Positions 1 to 8,728 of a stretch of DNA of 64,000 nucleotides are shown here, piece by piece. The DNA is from Marinobacter halodurans (GTDB taxonomy: Bacteria; Pseudomonadota; Gammaproteobacteria; Pseudomonadales; Oleiphilaceae). Position 1 is the first letter of the stretch; each line of letters opens with the position of its first letter. The DNA lies in the NCBI RefSeq assembly GCF_004327985.1, contig NZ_SJDL01000011.1, forward strand, positions 62,001 through 126,000, in the 5' to 3' direction. A program made the translations under genes and the position numbers. The notes below the pieces were generated by a model. That model did not search any database. It worked only from the letters and a program-made list of their open reading frames with translations, and had not been told where the DNA came from.

Positions 1-2451
1 GTCATAGCCCGGCGCCAGTGAGCCGCTGATGACCACCGCCGGCAACCGGTCGATGCGCCGCAGGTCCGGGTTGGCGCCGATTTCCTGCAGGTTCACCAGC
101 GCGCCCAGCGGAATCAGGTCTCCGCCGGCCCGGGGCCGCAGGAAGATGTTGCCCAGGTCGGAAGGCGTGGCCCGGTCGGCGTCGGCAGCCTGCAGGATCA
201 CGTCGTATTCCCGGCCCCGGTCCAGGTAGGTGGTCACCTGCCTCGAGGCCAGCATGGTCTGCAGTGTGGAGCCCACATCCTGCACGGTGACGTCCAGGTC
301 CGCCGCCCGCTGCCGGTCCAGGGTGACCCGCAGTTCCGGCCGGGTCCGTTCGAAATCCGTTTCCAGGTTCTGCAGGTCCGGGTTTTCCCTGGCCCGTTCC
401 AGGATTTCCTCGCTCCAGCGCTGCACCGTGTCGTAATCCGGCCCGCCGATGACCAATTCGATCGGCTGGTTGAAGCCCCGCTGGCCCAGTCCCGGCGGGT
501 TCACCGCCACCGAACGCACCCCGGGCACCTCGGCCAGCCTGGGAAACAGTTCTGCGGTCAGGTCCTGCTGTTTCATGTCGCGCTGGTCCCAGGGGGTCAG
601 CCCCAGGATCAGGAAGGCGTTGTCCGCCTCTTCGCGGAAGCCGACTATCGCCAGCAAGCGGTCAGCCACCCCCTGATCGATGTAGGGCAACAGCCGTTCC
701 TCGATTTTCTTCACATGATGGTCGGTGTACTCCACCGTCGAGCCCCGGGGCGCCTTGGCGGGGATGATGATCACACCGCGATCTTCAGTGGGGGCCAGTT
801 CCTGCGGCAGACGGGGGAAAACAGCCGCGGAGAGCAGGATACCGGCCAGTCCCAGGCCCAGCAGCAGGCCGGGCTGGCGTAGCGAGAAACGCAGCAATCG
901 TTCATAGCCCCGGTTCAGGCCGCCAAAGACCTTCTCCGACGCCGCCCAGAGGCGATGGCCCTCGGCGCTGACCGGGCTGTGCCTGAGCCACCTGGAGCAG
1001 AGCATGGGCGTCAGGCTCAGCGCCACGAGGCTGGAGACGATCACCGCACTGGCCAGGGTGAAACCGAATTCGCCGAACAGACGGCCGACATTGCCGCCCA
1101 TGAAGGAGATGGGAATGAACACCGCCACCAGCGTCAGCGTGGTGGCAATGACCGCAAACGCCACCTGCAGGGCACCGAAGTAAGCGGCCACCAACGGCGG
1201 TTCGCCCAGGTCGATGCGGCGCTGGATGTTCTCCAGCATCACGATGGCATCGTCCACCACCAGACCGATCGCCAGGATGATCGCCAGCAGCGTCAGCACG
1301 TTGATGGAAAAGCCCATGAAACCCAGGCCGATAAAGGCGCCGATCACCGCGACCGGGATGGTCACCGCCGGAATCAGGGTGGCGCGCCAGGAGCGCAGGA
1401 ACAGGAAGATCACCAGGATCACCAGCGCGATGGCAATGCCCAGGGTGACCATCACCTCCCTAATGGAGGCGCGGATGAAGATGGATTCGTCGTAGCTCTG
1501 GCGGATGCTGACTTCCGGCGGCAGGGTCTCGCGGATCCTCTCCATCTCGGCCCGCACCCGGTCCGACACCGCCACGGTGTTGGCCTTGGACTGGCGGATG
1601 ATCCCCATACCGATGGCCGTGCGGCCGTTGGCCCGCAGCCGGCTGGTGTCCGATTCCACCCCCATCACCACGTTGGCCACCTCACCCAGGCGCAGCAGGT
1701 CGTTGCCGTCCCGGCGGATCACCATGTTGCGGAATTCCTCGACGGTGGATAACCGGCCTTCGGCCCGCACGGTGAAGTTCCGGGTGTTGGACTCGATCGA
1801 GCCGGCCGGCAGCTCCACGTTGTTCGCGCGCAGCGCCGCCTCCACTTCGGCGACGGTGATGTTGCGCGAGGCCAGCTTCTCCCGGTCGAGCCAGACGCGG
1901 ATGGCGTAACGCCGCTCCCCGCCGATGCGGACGTCCGCCACACCATCCAGCACGGAGAGCCGGTCCACCAGCACCCGTTCGGCAAAATCGGTGAGCTGGG
2001 CGGCGTCCCATTCGTCGCTCTGCAAGGTAACCCACATCATCGGGCGGGCATCGGAGTCGGCCTTGCGGATAACCGGGGCGTCGGCCTCTTCCGGCAGTTC
2101 GTCGACCACCCGGGCCACGGCATCGCGCACGTCGTTGGCGGCGACATCGATATCCCGCGAGGTAGTGAATTCAATGGAGGTGCGGGACTCGCCCTGCTCG
2201 GTACTGGACTCGATCGAGCGGATCCCCTCGACACCGCTGATGGCGCCTTCGATCACCTGGGTGATCTGGGTGTCGACCACTTCCGCCGCGGCCCCGGTGT
2301 AACGGGTGGAAACGGACACTTCGGGCGGATCGATGTCCGGGTATTCACGCACCGGCAACCCACGCAGCGCCGCCAGGCCGAAGACCAGGATCAGCAGACT
2401 GATGACCGTGGCGAAGACCGGCCGTTTGATGGAGACATCGGACAGGATCAT
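1..2451 (-). CDS. RND (HAE1-type) multidrug efflux permease, 3' end cut by window edge
   Basis: Inner-membrane proton-driven RND pump subunit. The minus frame starts at the ATG at 2451 and stays open to base 1, giving 817 codons of a family usually about 1030 residues, so roughly the last 200 residues lie outside the window. The N-terminus (MILSDVSIKRPVFA, then a hydrophobic segment) is the typical first transmembrane helix, followed by REYPDIDPPEVSV. The RND helix-4 motif VDDAIVMLENIQRRIDLGE is read near 1200-1260. The last visible residues (DRLPAVVISGSLAPGYD) still match an RND periplasmic domain. It lies 10 nt downstream of the adaptor gene at 2462-3559, so the two are co-transcribed. Substrate cannot be told; no outer-membrane channel gene is visible. 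Confidence 0.93.
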   Translation of the reverse strand, partial: MILSDVSIKRPVFATVISLLILVFGLAALRGLPVREYPDIDPPEVSVSTRYTGAAAEVVDTQITQVIEGAISGVEGIRSIESSTEQGESRTSIEFTTSRDIDVAANDVRDAVARVVDELPEEADAPVIRKADSDARPMMWVTLQSDEWDAAQLTDFAERVLVDRLSVLDGVADVRIGGERRYAIRVWLDREKLASRNITVAEVEAALRANNVELPAGSIESNTRNFTVRAEGRLSTVEEFRNMVIRRDGNDLLRLGEVANVVMGVESDTSRLRANGRTAIGMGIIRQSKANTVAVSDRVRAEMERIRETLPPEVSIRQSYDESIFIRASIREVMVTLGIAIALVILVIFLFLRSWRATLIPAVTIPVAVIGAFIGLGFMGFSINVLTLLAIILAIGLVVDDAIVMLENIQRRIDLGEPPLVAAYFGALQVAFAVIATTLTLVAVFIPISFMGGNVGRLFGEFGFTLASAVIVSSLVALSLTPMLCSRWLRHSPVSAEGHRLWAASEKVFGGLNRGYERLLRFSLRQPGLLLGLGLAGILLSAAVFPRLPQELAPTEDRGVIIIPAKAPRGSTVEYTDHHVKKIEERLLPYIDQGVADRLLAIVGFREEADNAFLILGLTPWDQRDMKQQDLTAELFPRLAEVPGVRSVAVNPPGLGQRGFNQPIELVIGGPDYDTVQRWSEEILERARENPDLQNLETDFERTRPELRVTLDRQRAADLDVTVQDVGSTLQTMLASRQVTTYLDRGREYDVILQAADADRATPSDLGNIFLRPRAGGDLIPLGALVNLQEIGANPDLRRIDRLPAVVISGSLAPGYD

Positions 2452-2461
2452 GGATTCCTAC

Positions 2462-3559
2462 TTACCCTTCCCGGCGATCGGGCCAGTCACCGCCGATCAG
2501 GTTGTCGCCGCCTTCCAGCACCTCCACGGCGTCGCCGCTGCTGAGACGGTCCTGGCCGGTGATCACCACGGCATCGTCCTCGGTCAGGCCGCTGATCACC
2601 TCGACCCGCCCCGGTGACCGGGTGCCCAGCTTGAGGGTCTGGCGACGGGCGGTGCCGTCCACGGCCACGAACACATACTGGGTGTCGCCCCGGGTCATCA
2701 CCGCCTGCTCGGGAATCACCAGCGCCCGGCGGGTGTCCAGCGTCAGTGACACGGCCATGAACAGGCCCGGCCGCAAAAGACCGTCGGGATTGCTGATCAA
2801 CGCCTTGACCGGTAGCGCGCGAGTCAGGGGATTAAGCCGGGAATCCAGCTCGGCCAGCCGGCCATCGAAGGCCTTGCCCTGGTACGCCGCGGTGCTGGAT
2901 TTAAGCGGTTGGCCCAGGCTGATCTGGCCCAGGTAGCGTTCGGGAATGGAAAAGGTGAGCTCCATCGGATCCACGGCGTGCAGGGTGGCGATGCTGTCGC
3001 CGGCTTCGAGATAAGCCCCGACGCTGGTGTTGCGTAGTCCCACCACGCCGGCGAACGGCGCTGCGATCCGGTGGTTCTCCAGTCGCACCAGAGCCGCGGC
3101 CTTCTGGGCCTCGGCGACGCTCAGGGCGGTGCGCAGTTCGTCTACCTGGGACTGGGAGATGCTGTTGTTGGACTGCAGCCGTGAGGCCCGGTTGTACTTG
3201 GTGCGGGCGTCCTGCAGCCGGGCTTCGGCCACCTCCAGATCCGCCCGGGCCTGGCGATCGTCCAGTTGCACCAGCAACTGCCCCTTGCGCACCGCTTTGC
3301 CCGGGTCGAAATTCAACGCCACGATGCGGCCACTGACCTCGGCCGTCAGCATGATGTCCTCACGGGCCTGGAGTGTGCCGACCGCCTCCACCACGTCCTG
3401 CACCTCCGCCATGCGGGGCTGGATCACGTTCACCTTGCTCGGCGGACGCTGGCGCTCCATGGCCGTCGGGGCCGACTGTTGCTGCATCCACAAGAAGCCG
3501 CCGGTGGCCGCGCCGGCCAGGATCAGCACCAGCAGGGCCATCGCCACCTGTTTACCCAT
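2462..3559 (-). CDS. RND efflux periplasmic adaptor subunit (MFP/HlyD family)
   Basis: Periplasmic adaptor joining the RND permease to an outer-membrane channel. The 365 residues show an N-terminal membrane anchor (MGKQVAMALLVLILAG), a lipoyl-like half (ILTAEVSGRIVALNFDPG is typical), a coiled-coil hairpin (residues about 95-150) and the second lipoyl half (RIAAPFAGVVGLRNTSVGAY), then beta-barrel and membrane-proximal domains. The reading frame extends to a TTG at 3571, but TTGGAG lies 6 nt before the ATG at 3559, so I chose that ATG. First gene of a two-gene operon with the permease. Confidence 0.92.
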   Translation of the reverse strand: MGKQVAMALLVLILAGAATGGFLWMQQQSAPTAMERQRPPSKVNVIQPRMAEVQDVVEAVGTLQAREDIMLTAEVSGRIVALNFDPGKAVRKGQLLVQLDDRQARADLEVAEARLQDARTKYNRASRLQSNNSISQSQVDELRTALSVAEAQKAAALVRLENHRIAAPFAGVVGLRNTSVGAYLEAGDSIATLHAVDPMELTFSIPERYLGQISLGQPLKSSTAAYQGKAFDGRLAELDSRLNPLTRALPVKALISNPDGLLRPGLFMAVSLTLDTRRALVIPEQAVMTRGDTQYVFVAVDGTARRQTLKLGTRSPGRVEVISGLTEDDAVVITGQDRLSSGDAVEVLEGGDNLIGGDWPDRREG

Positions 3560-3613
3560 TGTCCACTCCAAACGCTTGCCGGGACTGACATCCCGCGCAT
3601 TCGCATCCGTCGG

Positions 3614-4189
3614 CTACTGTCTGCCTGTCGGCTCCCGGCGGATCACCAGGACCAGTTCACCCACCGTGACGCCCCACTTGCTCATCCGCGTCTGGTTGAT
3701 GACGGTGTCATCCGTCACCGCATACATCCAGTCGTCCAGGCGCACATCGACGGTGTCGTCGCTATAGGGCACCCTGAGCACGTAATTCATATGAATGGCG
3801 TTGCCCTGCCACTGCATCAGCCCCGGTTCCACCACATCGCCGGCGGTGGTCCGGTAGCCGTGGTCGACCGGCGTCAGCGTCCAGGTACGGGTCTGGATCT
3901 CGCCGTCATCGAAGCGGAAGGTTTCATCCAGCGTGCCCACGCCCTGTCCGTTCCAGCTGGCCTGGATATCCGCATCGAAGGTACGGATCACTTCGCCGCC
4001 GAAATCCTTGACGATACCGCGGGCCGACAGGGTCCCGTCGAAGAAGGTGCGCGGCTCCAGGGTTGGCGTGCGACCTTCGTAGTCGCTCAGGGACGGAGCG
4101 GCACACCCCGCCAGCAGCCCGGCCAATGCCAGGGCACCGGCCAGGCCTGCAAAGCTGCGACGACACCAAGGCTTCCACTTACTTTGCAT
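3614..4189 (-). CDS. DUF3833-family lipoprotein
   Basis: 191-residue predicted lipoprotein. A basic N-terminus and hydrophobic stretch end in a lipobox (LLAGC, Cys29). The body has the DUF3833 pattern: an FFDG motif, DFGGEVIRTFDADI, and a basic C-terminus VIRREPTGRQ. Family function is not established. The frame is open further upstream to 4549, but the ATG at 4189 has a purine-rich AGAGAG before it and begins the signal peptide, so the longer version is rejected. It lies 54 bp upstream of the efflux adaptor on the same strand and may be transcribed with the pump. Divergent from the acyl-CoA dehydrogenase gene. Confidence 0.82.
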   Translation of the reverse strand: MQSKWKPWCRRSFAGLAGALALAGLLAGCAAPSLSDYEGRTPTLEPRTFFDGTLSARGIVKDFGGEVIRTFDADIQASWNGQGVGTLDETFRFDDGEIQTRTWTLTPVDHGYRTTAGDVVEPGLMQWQGNAIHMNYVLRVPYSDDTVDVRLDDWMYAVTDDTVINQTRMSKWGVTVGELVLVIRREPTGRQ

Positions 4190-4502
4190 GATCTCTCTAC
4201 CTATTGCCCGTAAAAACTTGTTACCTCGCTCATACGGAATCCGCGAGCGGGCGGACCAATGCCGGCGACATGTCTTTTCAGGCCAAGACGAGGCCCCCGG
4301 GAAACGACCGGCACTCGCTGCAATGCCCGGCAGAATGGGCGCCGGGCACCACTCCGTCATTTCAGCCAATTGGCTAATCCGACAGACCCCCGGGCACTTT
4401 TCGTCAATGGCAGCCCCTGGCGATTGTCGTACAACGTGCAGCAACTGCCGGCCATTAGGCCGTGCCGGGCTATCGAGTTGTACCGACTCCAGAGGTGATG
4501 CT
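4190..4502. promoter_or_regulatory. divergent intergenic region between the lipoprotein and acyl-CoA dehydrogenase genes
   Basis: 313 bp without a convincing gene; it must carry promoters for both neighbours. Visible structure: a CTCGC/GCGAG inverted repeat near 4225-4250, and an inverted pair of related words (TTGTCGTACAAC near 4428 and GTTGTACCGAC near 4478) just upstream of the dehydrogenase start that could be an operator or a leader hairpin. I found no clear -35/-10 pair and no recognisable PsrA or FadR site. Confidence 0.4.
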
Positions 4503-6323
4503 ATGCCGACGTACAAGGCGCCCCTGCGCGACATGAAGTTCCTGCTCAACGACGTGTTCGACTATCCGAAGCACTACGCGTCCCTGAAGGCGGGTGAGAA
4601 CGCCACGCCGGATATTGTCGACGCGATCCTGGCCGAATGCGGCAGGTTCTGTGAGGAAGTGCTGAGCCCGCTGTACCAGAGCGGCGACGAGGAAGGCTGC
4701 AAACTGGAGAATGGCGAGGTCACCACCCCCAGTGGCTACAAGGAGGCCTACCAGCAGTACATGATGGGTGGCTGGCAGGGTCTTTCGGCGCCCGAGGAGC
4801 TGGGCGGCCAGGGTCTGCCGGCGTCCATGGGCCTGCTCAAGCAGGAAATGATGGGCACCGCCAACTGGCCGTTCAGCATGTACCCGGGGTTGTCCCTGGG
4901 GGCAATGAACACCATCCAGTTGCATGGCAGCGACGAACAGAAACAGACCTACCTGGTCCCGCTCACCGAGGGCCGCTGGGGCGGCACCATGTGCCTGACC
5001 GAGCCCCAGTGCGGCACCGACCTGGGCCAGGTGAAAACCAGGGCCGAACCCCAGGCGGACGGCTCCTACAGGGTCACCGGCACCAAGATCTTCATTTCCT
5101 CCGGCGATCACGACCTGACCGAGAACATCGTACACATCGTGCTGGCCCGTCTACCGGACGCCCCGAAAGGCACCAAGGGCATCTCGCTGTTCATCGTGCC
5201 CAAGTTCCTGCCGAACGCCGAGGGCGGCGTGGGTGAACGCAATGGCGTCACCTGCGGCAGCCTCGAGAAGAAGATGGGCATCAAGGCCTCCGCCACCTGC
5301 GTGATGAATTTCGACGCGGCCAAAGGGTTCCTGATCGGTCCGGAAAACGAAGGCCTGAACTGCATGTTCACCTTCATGAACACCGCCCGGATCGGCACCG
5401 CCATCCAGGGCGTGGGCCCGGCCGAGCTGTCCTATCAGTGGGCGCTCGAGTACGCCAGGGAGCGCCGTTCCATGCGTGCGCTGTCCGGCAAGAAGGAACC
5501 GGACCAGGTGGCGGACAGCCTGATCCACCACGCCGACGTCCGGCGCATGCTGCTGACCCAGAAGGCCTTCGCCGAGGGTGGCCGCGCCATGCTCTACTAT
5601 TCGGCGCGCCTGGCCGATCACATGGTGGAGGGCCATCTGGAAGGCGATGAAAAGAAAGCGGAAACCTATGACGACAAGCTCGGCTTCCTCACCCCCATCC
5701 TCAAGGGCTTCCTGACGGAAATGGGCTACGAGGCGGCCAACCTGGGCGTGCAGGTGTTCGGTGGCCACGGCTACATTCGTGAGCACGGCATGGAGCAGAT
5801 CGTGCGCGACACCAAGATCGCCACCCTGTACGAAGGCACCACCGGTATACAGGCCCTCGACCTGCTGGGCCGCAAGGTGATGCTGATGACCCAGGGCGGG
5901 GCGGTGCGCGAGTTCACCCTGCGCATCTCCAACTTCGCGCGCAAACACGTGGCCAACAAGCAGCTGCGCCCCTACGCCTGGGAACTGCTGAAGCTGGCCG
6001 CCCAATGGAACGTGCTGACCGTGCGCCTGATGCTCAACGCCCGCAAGGATCGCGACCGGATCAGTGCCGCCGCCCATGATTTCCTGATGTTCAGCGGCTA
6101 CGTCACCATGGCCTACATGTGGATGCGTATGGCCGCTGTGGCAGCGGAGAAGCTGGAGAAGGGCGGGGAGGAGTCCGAAGCCTTCTACCGGGCCAAGCTG
6201 GCCACGGCCGAGTTCTATTACGACCGCCTCCTGCCACGAGCACAGGCCCATGCCACCAGCATGCTCTCGCCCACCCGCAACCTGATGCAGCTGGATGCCG
6301 AGCATATGGCATTCACGGACTGA
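4503..6323 (+). CDS. acyl-CoA dehydrogenase with extended C-terminal domain (DmdC/FadE-like)
   Basis: FAD-dependent alpha,beta-dehydrogenation of an acyl-CoA. At 606 residues it belongs to the large acyl-CoA dehydrogenase subgroup that carries an extra C-terminal domain; 3-methylmercaptopropionyl-CoA dehydrogenase DmdC is one named member, but most homologues are probably fatty-acyl-CoA enzymes, so the substrate is open. Visible: N-terminal MPTYKAPLRDMKFLLNDVF, the FAD/substrate loop MCLTEPQCGTDLG, and the C-terminal dehydrogenase signature GGHGYIREHGMEQIVRD followed by TLYEGTTGIQALDLLGRK. The start is the ATG at 4503 with AGAGGTGA before it; the upstream frame extension to 4188 lacks a site and is not protein-like. 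Followed by an intrinsic terminator, so monocistronic. Confidence 0.93.
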   Translation: MPTYKAPLRDMKFLLNDVFDYPKHYASLKAGENATPDIVDAILAECGRFCEEVLSPLYQSGDEEGCKLENGEVTTPSGYKEAYQQYMMGGWQGLSAPEELGGQGLPASMGLLKQEMMGTANWPFSMYPGLSLGAMNTIQLHGSDEQKQTYLVPLTEGRWGGTMCLTEPQCGTDLGQVKTRAEPQADGSYRVTGTKIFISSGDHDLTENIVHIVLARLPDAPKGTKGISLFIVPKFLPNAEGGVGERNGVTCGSLEKKMGIKASATCVMNFDAAKGFLIGPENEGLNCMFTFMNTARIGTAIQGVGPAELSYQWALEYARERRSMRALSGKKEPDQVADSLIHHADVRRMLLTQKAFAEGGRAMLYYSARLADHMVEGHLEGDEKKAETYDDKLGFLTPILKGFLTEMGYEAANLGVQVFGGHGYIREHGMEQIVRDTKIATLYEGTTGIQALDLLGRKVMLMTQGGAVREFTLRISNFARKHVANKQLRPYAWELLKLAAQWNVLTVRLMLNARKDRDRISAAAHDFLMFSGYVTMAYMWMRMAAVAAEKLEKGGEESEAFYRAKLATAEFYYDRLLPRAQAHATSMLSPTRNLMQLDAEHMAFTD

Positions 6324-6347
6324 CGCATGGCCCTTCAGGCCTCTTGC

Positions 6348-6374
6348 AATCCCGGCTTCGGTCGGGATTTTTTG
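6348..6374 (+). terminator. intrinsic terminator of the acyl-CoA dehydrogenase gene
   Basis: Stem TCCCGGC / GTCGGGA with a TTCG tetraloop, followed by TTTTTTGTTTT. It lies 25 bp after the stop codon. Confidence 0.88.
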
Positions 6375-6390
6375 TTTTCGGATCCAGGGC

Positions 6391-6418
6391 TTGAAAGTTT
6401 TTCCAACGCCCATAAATC
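6391..6418 (+). promoter_or_regulatory. possible ectD promoter
   Basis: TTGAAA (6391-6396), 16-nt spacer, TAAATC (6413-6418), about 70 nt upstream of the ectD start. The -10 element is weak; osmotic control is known for ectD in other bacteria but nothing here shows it. Confidence 0.35.
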
Positions 6419-6490
6419 ACTGGCGCACTTTTCTCCCAACGAGGTGAATCACGACAAATCAGCATTAAGCAGCAAAAGTAGGAGGTTCGA

Positions 6491-7426
6491 ATGGAGACTC
6501 GATCTGACGACTTTTATCCCACCCGCCTGGAACGCCCGATGGCGCGTTTCGACCGACGTGACCCCATCGTCCACAGCCAGGGCCGGGACCGCACCGACGG
6601 TCCGTTGAGTGAAACCGAAATGGCCCAGTACGAACGCGACGGTTTCCTGGTGTTCAACCGGTTCCTGGATGAGGCCACTGTCCGCCGCTTCCGCGACGAT
6701 CTGCGCCTGTACGAAGACGACGAGTCGATCCTGCAGTCCGAGGGCACCATCACCGAACCGGGCAAGCAGGAGATCCGCTCCATCTTCGGCATCCATGAAC
6801 TGTCCGATCGCTTCCACCGGCTGACCCGGGACCCGCGCATCCTGGACATGGTGCACCAGTTGCTGGGCAGCGAGGCCTACATCCACCAGTCCCGCATCAA
6901 CTACAAGCCCGGCTTCCACGGCAAGGGCTTCGACTGGCACTCTGACTTCGAGACCTGGCACGCCGAGGACGGCATGCCGCGCATGCGCGCCGTGAGTTTC
7001 TCAATCGCCCTGACCGACAACACCCCGTTCAACGGCCCGCTGATGCTGGTGCCCGGCTCCCACAGGACGTTTATTCCCTGCGTGGGCCGTACGCCGGAAG
7101 ACAACTACCAGTCCTCCCTGAAAAAGCAGGAGTTGGGCGTGCCGGGCCACCGGGACCTGGACGACCTGATCGACCAGAACGGCATCAAGGCGCCCACCGG
7201 ACCGGCCGGATCGCTGATCATCTTCGAGTGCAATACGCTGCACGGTTCCAACGCCAATATGTCGCCCTGGCCACGCAGCAACCTGTTCTTCGTCTATAAC
7301 AGTGTGGAAAACACCCTCGAATCCCCTTATTGCGGCAACAAGGCCCGCCCCGACTTCCTGGGTAGCCGCAGCAACGTACAGGTCCTGAAACCGCTGCGCG
7401 ACCGGGAGCTGACAGACGTCGGCTGA
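6491..7426 (+). CDS. ectD: ectoine hydroxylase (Fe(II)/2-oxoglutarate dioxygenase)
   Basis: Converts the compatible solute ectoine to 5-hydroxyectoine in the cytoplasm, using O2, Fe(II) and 2-oxoglutarate. The 311 residues contain the EctD signature around DWHSDFETWHAEDGMPRMRA. The iron triad is visible as His150-x-Asp152 in WHSD and His251 in LHGSN, close to the spacing of characterised EctD proteins. A full AGGAGG site stands 6 nt before the ATG. No ectABC genes are in this window, so ectoine must be made from another locus or imported. Convergent with the binding-protein gene. Confidence 0.95.
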   Translation: METRSDDFYPTRLERPMARFDRRDPIVHSQGRDRTDGPLSETEMAQYERDGFLVFNRFLDEATVRRFRDDLRLYEDDESILQSEGTITEPGKQEIRSIFGIHELSDRFHRLTRDPRILDMVHQLLGSEAYIHQSRINYKPGFHGKGFDWHSDFETWHAEDGMPRMRAVSFSIALTDNTPFNGPLMLVPGSHRTFIPCVGRTPEDNYQSSLKKQELGVPGHRDLDDLIDQNGIKAPTGPAGSLIIFECNTLHGSNANMSPWPRSNLFFVYNSVENTLESPYCGNKARPDFLGSRSNVQVLKPLRDRELTDVG

Positions 7427-7635
7427 CACCGCCCGACGGACAACGTCCAGGTGGCCGATGCCCGCTGGCAGAATGCCGGCCGGGCACACCGGCCGTGGTC
7501 CCGATCCACAGCATCGCGCGCGCAAGGGCGGCTCCGGGCCACCCTGTGGATAAACCTTAAATTCGATTTATTTTCAGTACTCTATCGCCATTATTCACAT
7601 CGATTTAAGCCACCGGCGCCAGACTTGCGCAAAAA
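7427..7635. other. intergenic region between convergent genes, with consensus DnaA boxes
   Basis: A strong hairpin without a U-tract (CGGCCGG/CCGGCCG, loop GCACA, 7477-7495) may end ectD transcription. Beyond it, TGTGGATAA (7545-7553, a perfect DnaA box on the minus strand) and TTATTCACA (7591-7599, matches TTATNCACA) flank an AT-rich stretch containing GATTTATTTT. As both flanking genes converge here, no promoter is expected. Another TGTGGATAA occurs at 9127-9135 inside mnmE. Whether DnaA binds here is an inference. Confidence 0.55.
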
Positions 7636-7669
7636 AAAAGCGGCACCCGGAATACACCGGGTGCCGCTT
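7630..7669 (-). terminator. intrinsic terminator of the binding-protein gene
   Basis: Long stem AGCGGCACCCGG / CCGGGTGCCGCT with loop AATACA. On the minus strand it is followed by a run of T (nine A on the plus strand at 7631-7639). 21 bp after the stop codon. Confidence 0.92.
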
Positions 7670-7690
7670 GAGTCTTCAGGCAAGGACGGA

Positions 7691-8443
7691 TCAGAGGCCG
7701 TACTTGTCCTCGATGGCTTCGTACATGCCATTGTCGTGGATCTTCTTCAGTCCTGCCTTGATCTTGTCGACGATGGCGTCCGGCGTGGACTTGTTGATGG
7801 CCAGGTAGAGATCGGTCTTGTTGAAGGAATACACCGGCACCAAGTCTTCCACATCCTGCTGGGACGCAAAGTAGGGACCCGCCAGACGGTCGGCGATCCA
7901 CAGGTCGATCTGCCCCAGATCCAGACGCTTCGGGTTCAGGTCGTCGCTGTCCAGCTGGGATACCGTATAGCCCCGCTTGAGCAGGTACTCGGTCATCACG
8001 TCGCCACGGTAACCACCGATGGTCTTGCCTCTGGCGTCTTCCAGACTATCCATCTTGATCTTGTTGTCCGCACGGGCAAACACCGTCCACAGGTTATGGG
8101 TGAGCGGGCCCACCCACTTGAACAGCGGCGCACGATCCTCGGTATAGGTGGTGCAGAAGATGCCGTGGTTCTTTTTCTCCAGCACGCGGTTATAGCCGTA
8201 ATCCCAGTTCCGCAGCTTCATGCGGTATTCCAGGTCGGTCTGGGCCATGAGGGCTTTTACCATCTCGGCACAAATGCCGTCGATGTTCTCACGGCTATGC
8301 TCGAACGCACGGCCCGAAGCGCTCATGTTGTAAGGTGGGAAGTTTTCCGTATAGAAATAGAGCTTGTCAGGATCCGCCGCGTGGACGCCGGCGGACGACA
8401 CCAGCGTCAGGGCGAACAGGCACAGGGCGAGCACTTTGCGCAT
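7691..8443 (-). CDS. periplasmic substrate-binding protein, SBP_bac_3-like
   Basis: 250-residue secreted protein with a clear signal peptide (MRKVLALCLFALTLVSSAGVHA, cleavage after residue 22). The mature part has the amino-acid-type periplasmic binding fold: YTENFPPYNM at the start, GICAEMVKALM, a lobe-2 GKTIGGYRGDVMTEYLL, and a C-terminal helix with IKAGLKKIHDNGMYEAIEDKYG. No permease or ATPase gene is adjacent, so it may serve a distant ABC transporter or act as a sensor; ligand unknown. The frame is open to 8572, but the start at 8443 begins the signal peptide and has GGAG about 10 nt before it. It sits where mnmG-rsmG-parA-parB usually follow mnmE in relatives. Confidence 0.85.
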   Translation of the reverse strand: MRKVLALCLFALTLVSSAGVHAADPDKLYFYTENFPPYNMSASGRAFEHSRENIDGICAEMVKALMAQTDLEYRMKLRNWDYGYNRVLEKKNHGIFCTTYTEDRAPLFKWVGPLTHNLWTVFARADNKIKMDSLEDARGKTIGGYRGDVMTEYLLKRGYTVSQLDSDDLNPKRLDLGQIDLWIADRLAGPYFASQQDVEDLVPVYSFNKTDLYLAINKSTPDAIVDKIKAGLKKIHDNGMYEAIEDKYGL

Positions 8444-8728
8444 CAGGGAACATCTCCGTCGATTGGATTTTGGGCGACCCGCTCCCGGTCCGCCCGGAAA
8501 TAAATCGTCGGAAAGTCTACCCCAGGGTGGGGTAGCAATTCGTCGCCTTCGCTGTTCGTTTTTGTAAAGCAACCCGATTCAAGCCGCTGAATCAATACGT
8601 GAATTCCTGCCCAATCGGCGACCAGTCGGTAGACGGCCACCGATCCAGCCCGGCGCCGGGCGTTTGGGGCTGAGGTGGTCGCCGTTCAATTGGCAGACCT
8701 GGGTGCTGCAGGGGCCCGCGCCGACAGC
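8444..8728. other. intergenic region between mnmE and the binding-protein gene
   Basis: 285 bp with no gene. It holds a short hairpin (GATTCA/TGAATC, 8576-8593) and a GC-rich palindrome around 8648-8661 that could slow or end mnmE transcription; neither has a convincing U-tract. The promoter of the binding-protein gene should be here but I could not fix it. Confidence 0.4.

Noticed and set aside
4188-4502. Upstream extension of the acyl-CoA dehydrogenase frame
   Set aside because: Not protein-like, covers the divergent promoter region, and the ATG at 4503 has a good ribosome site.
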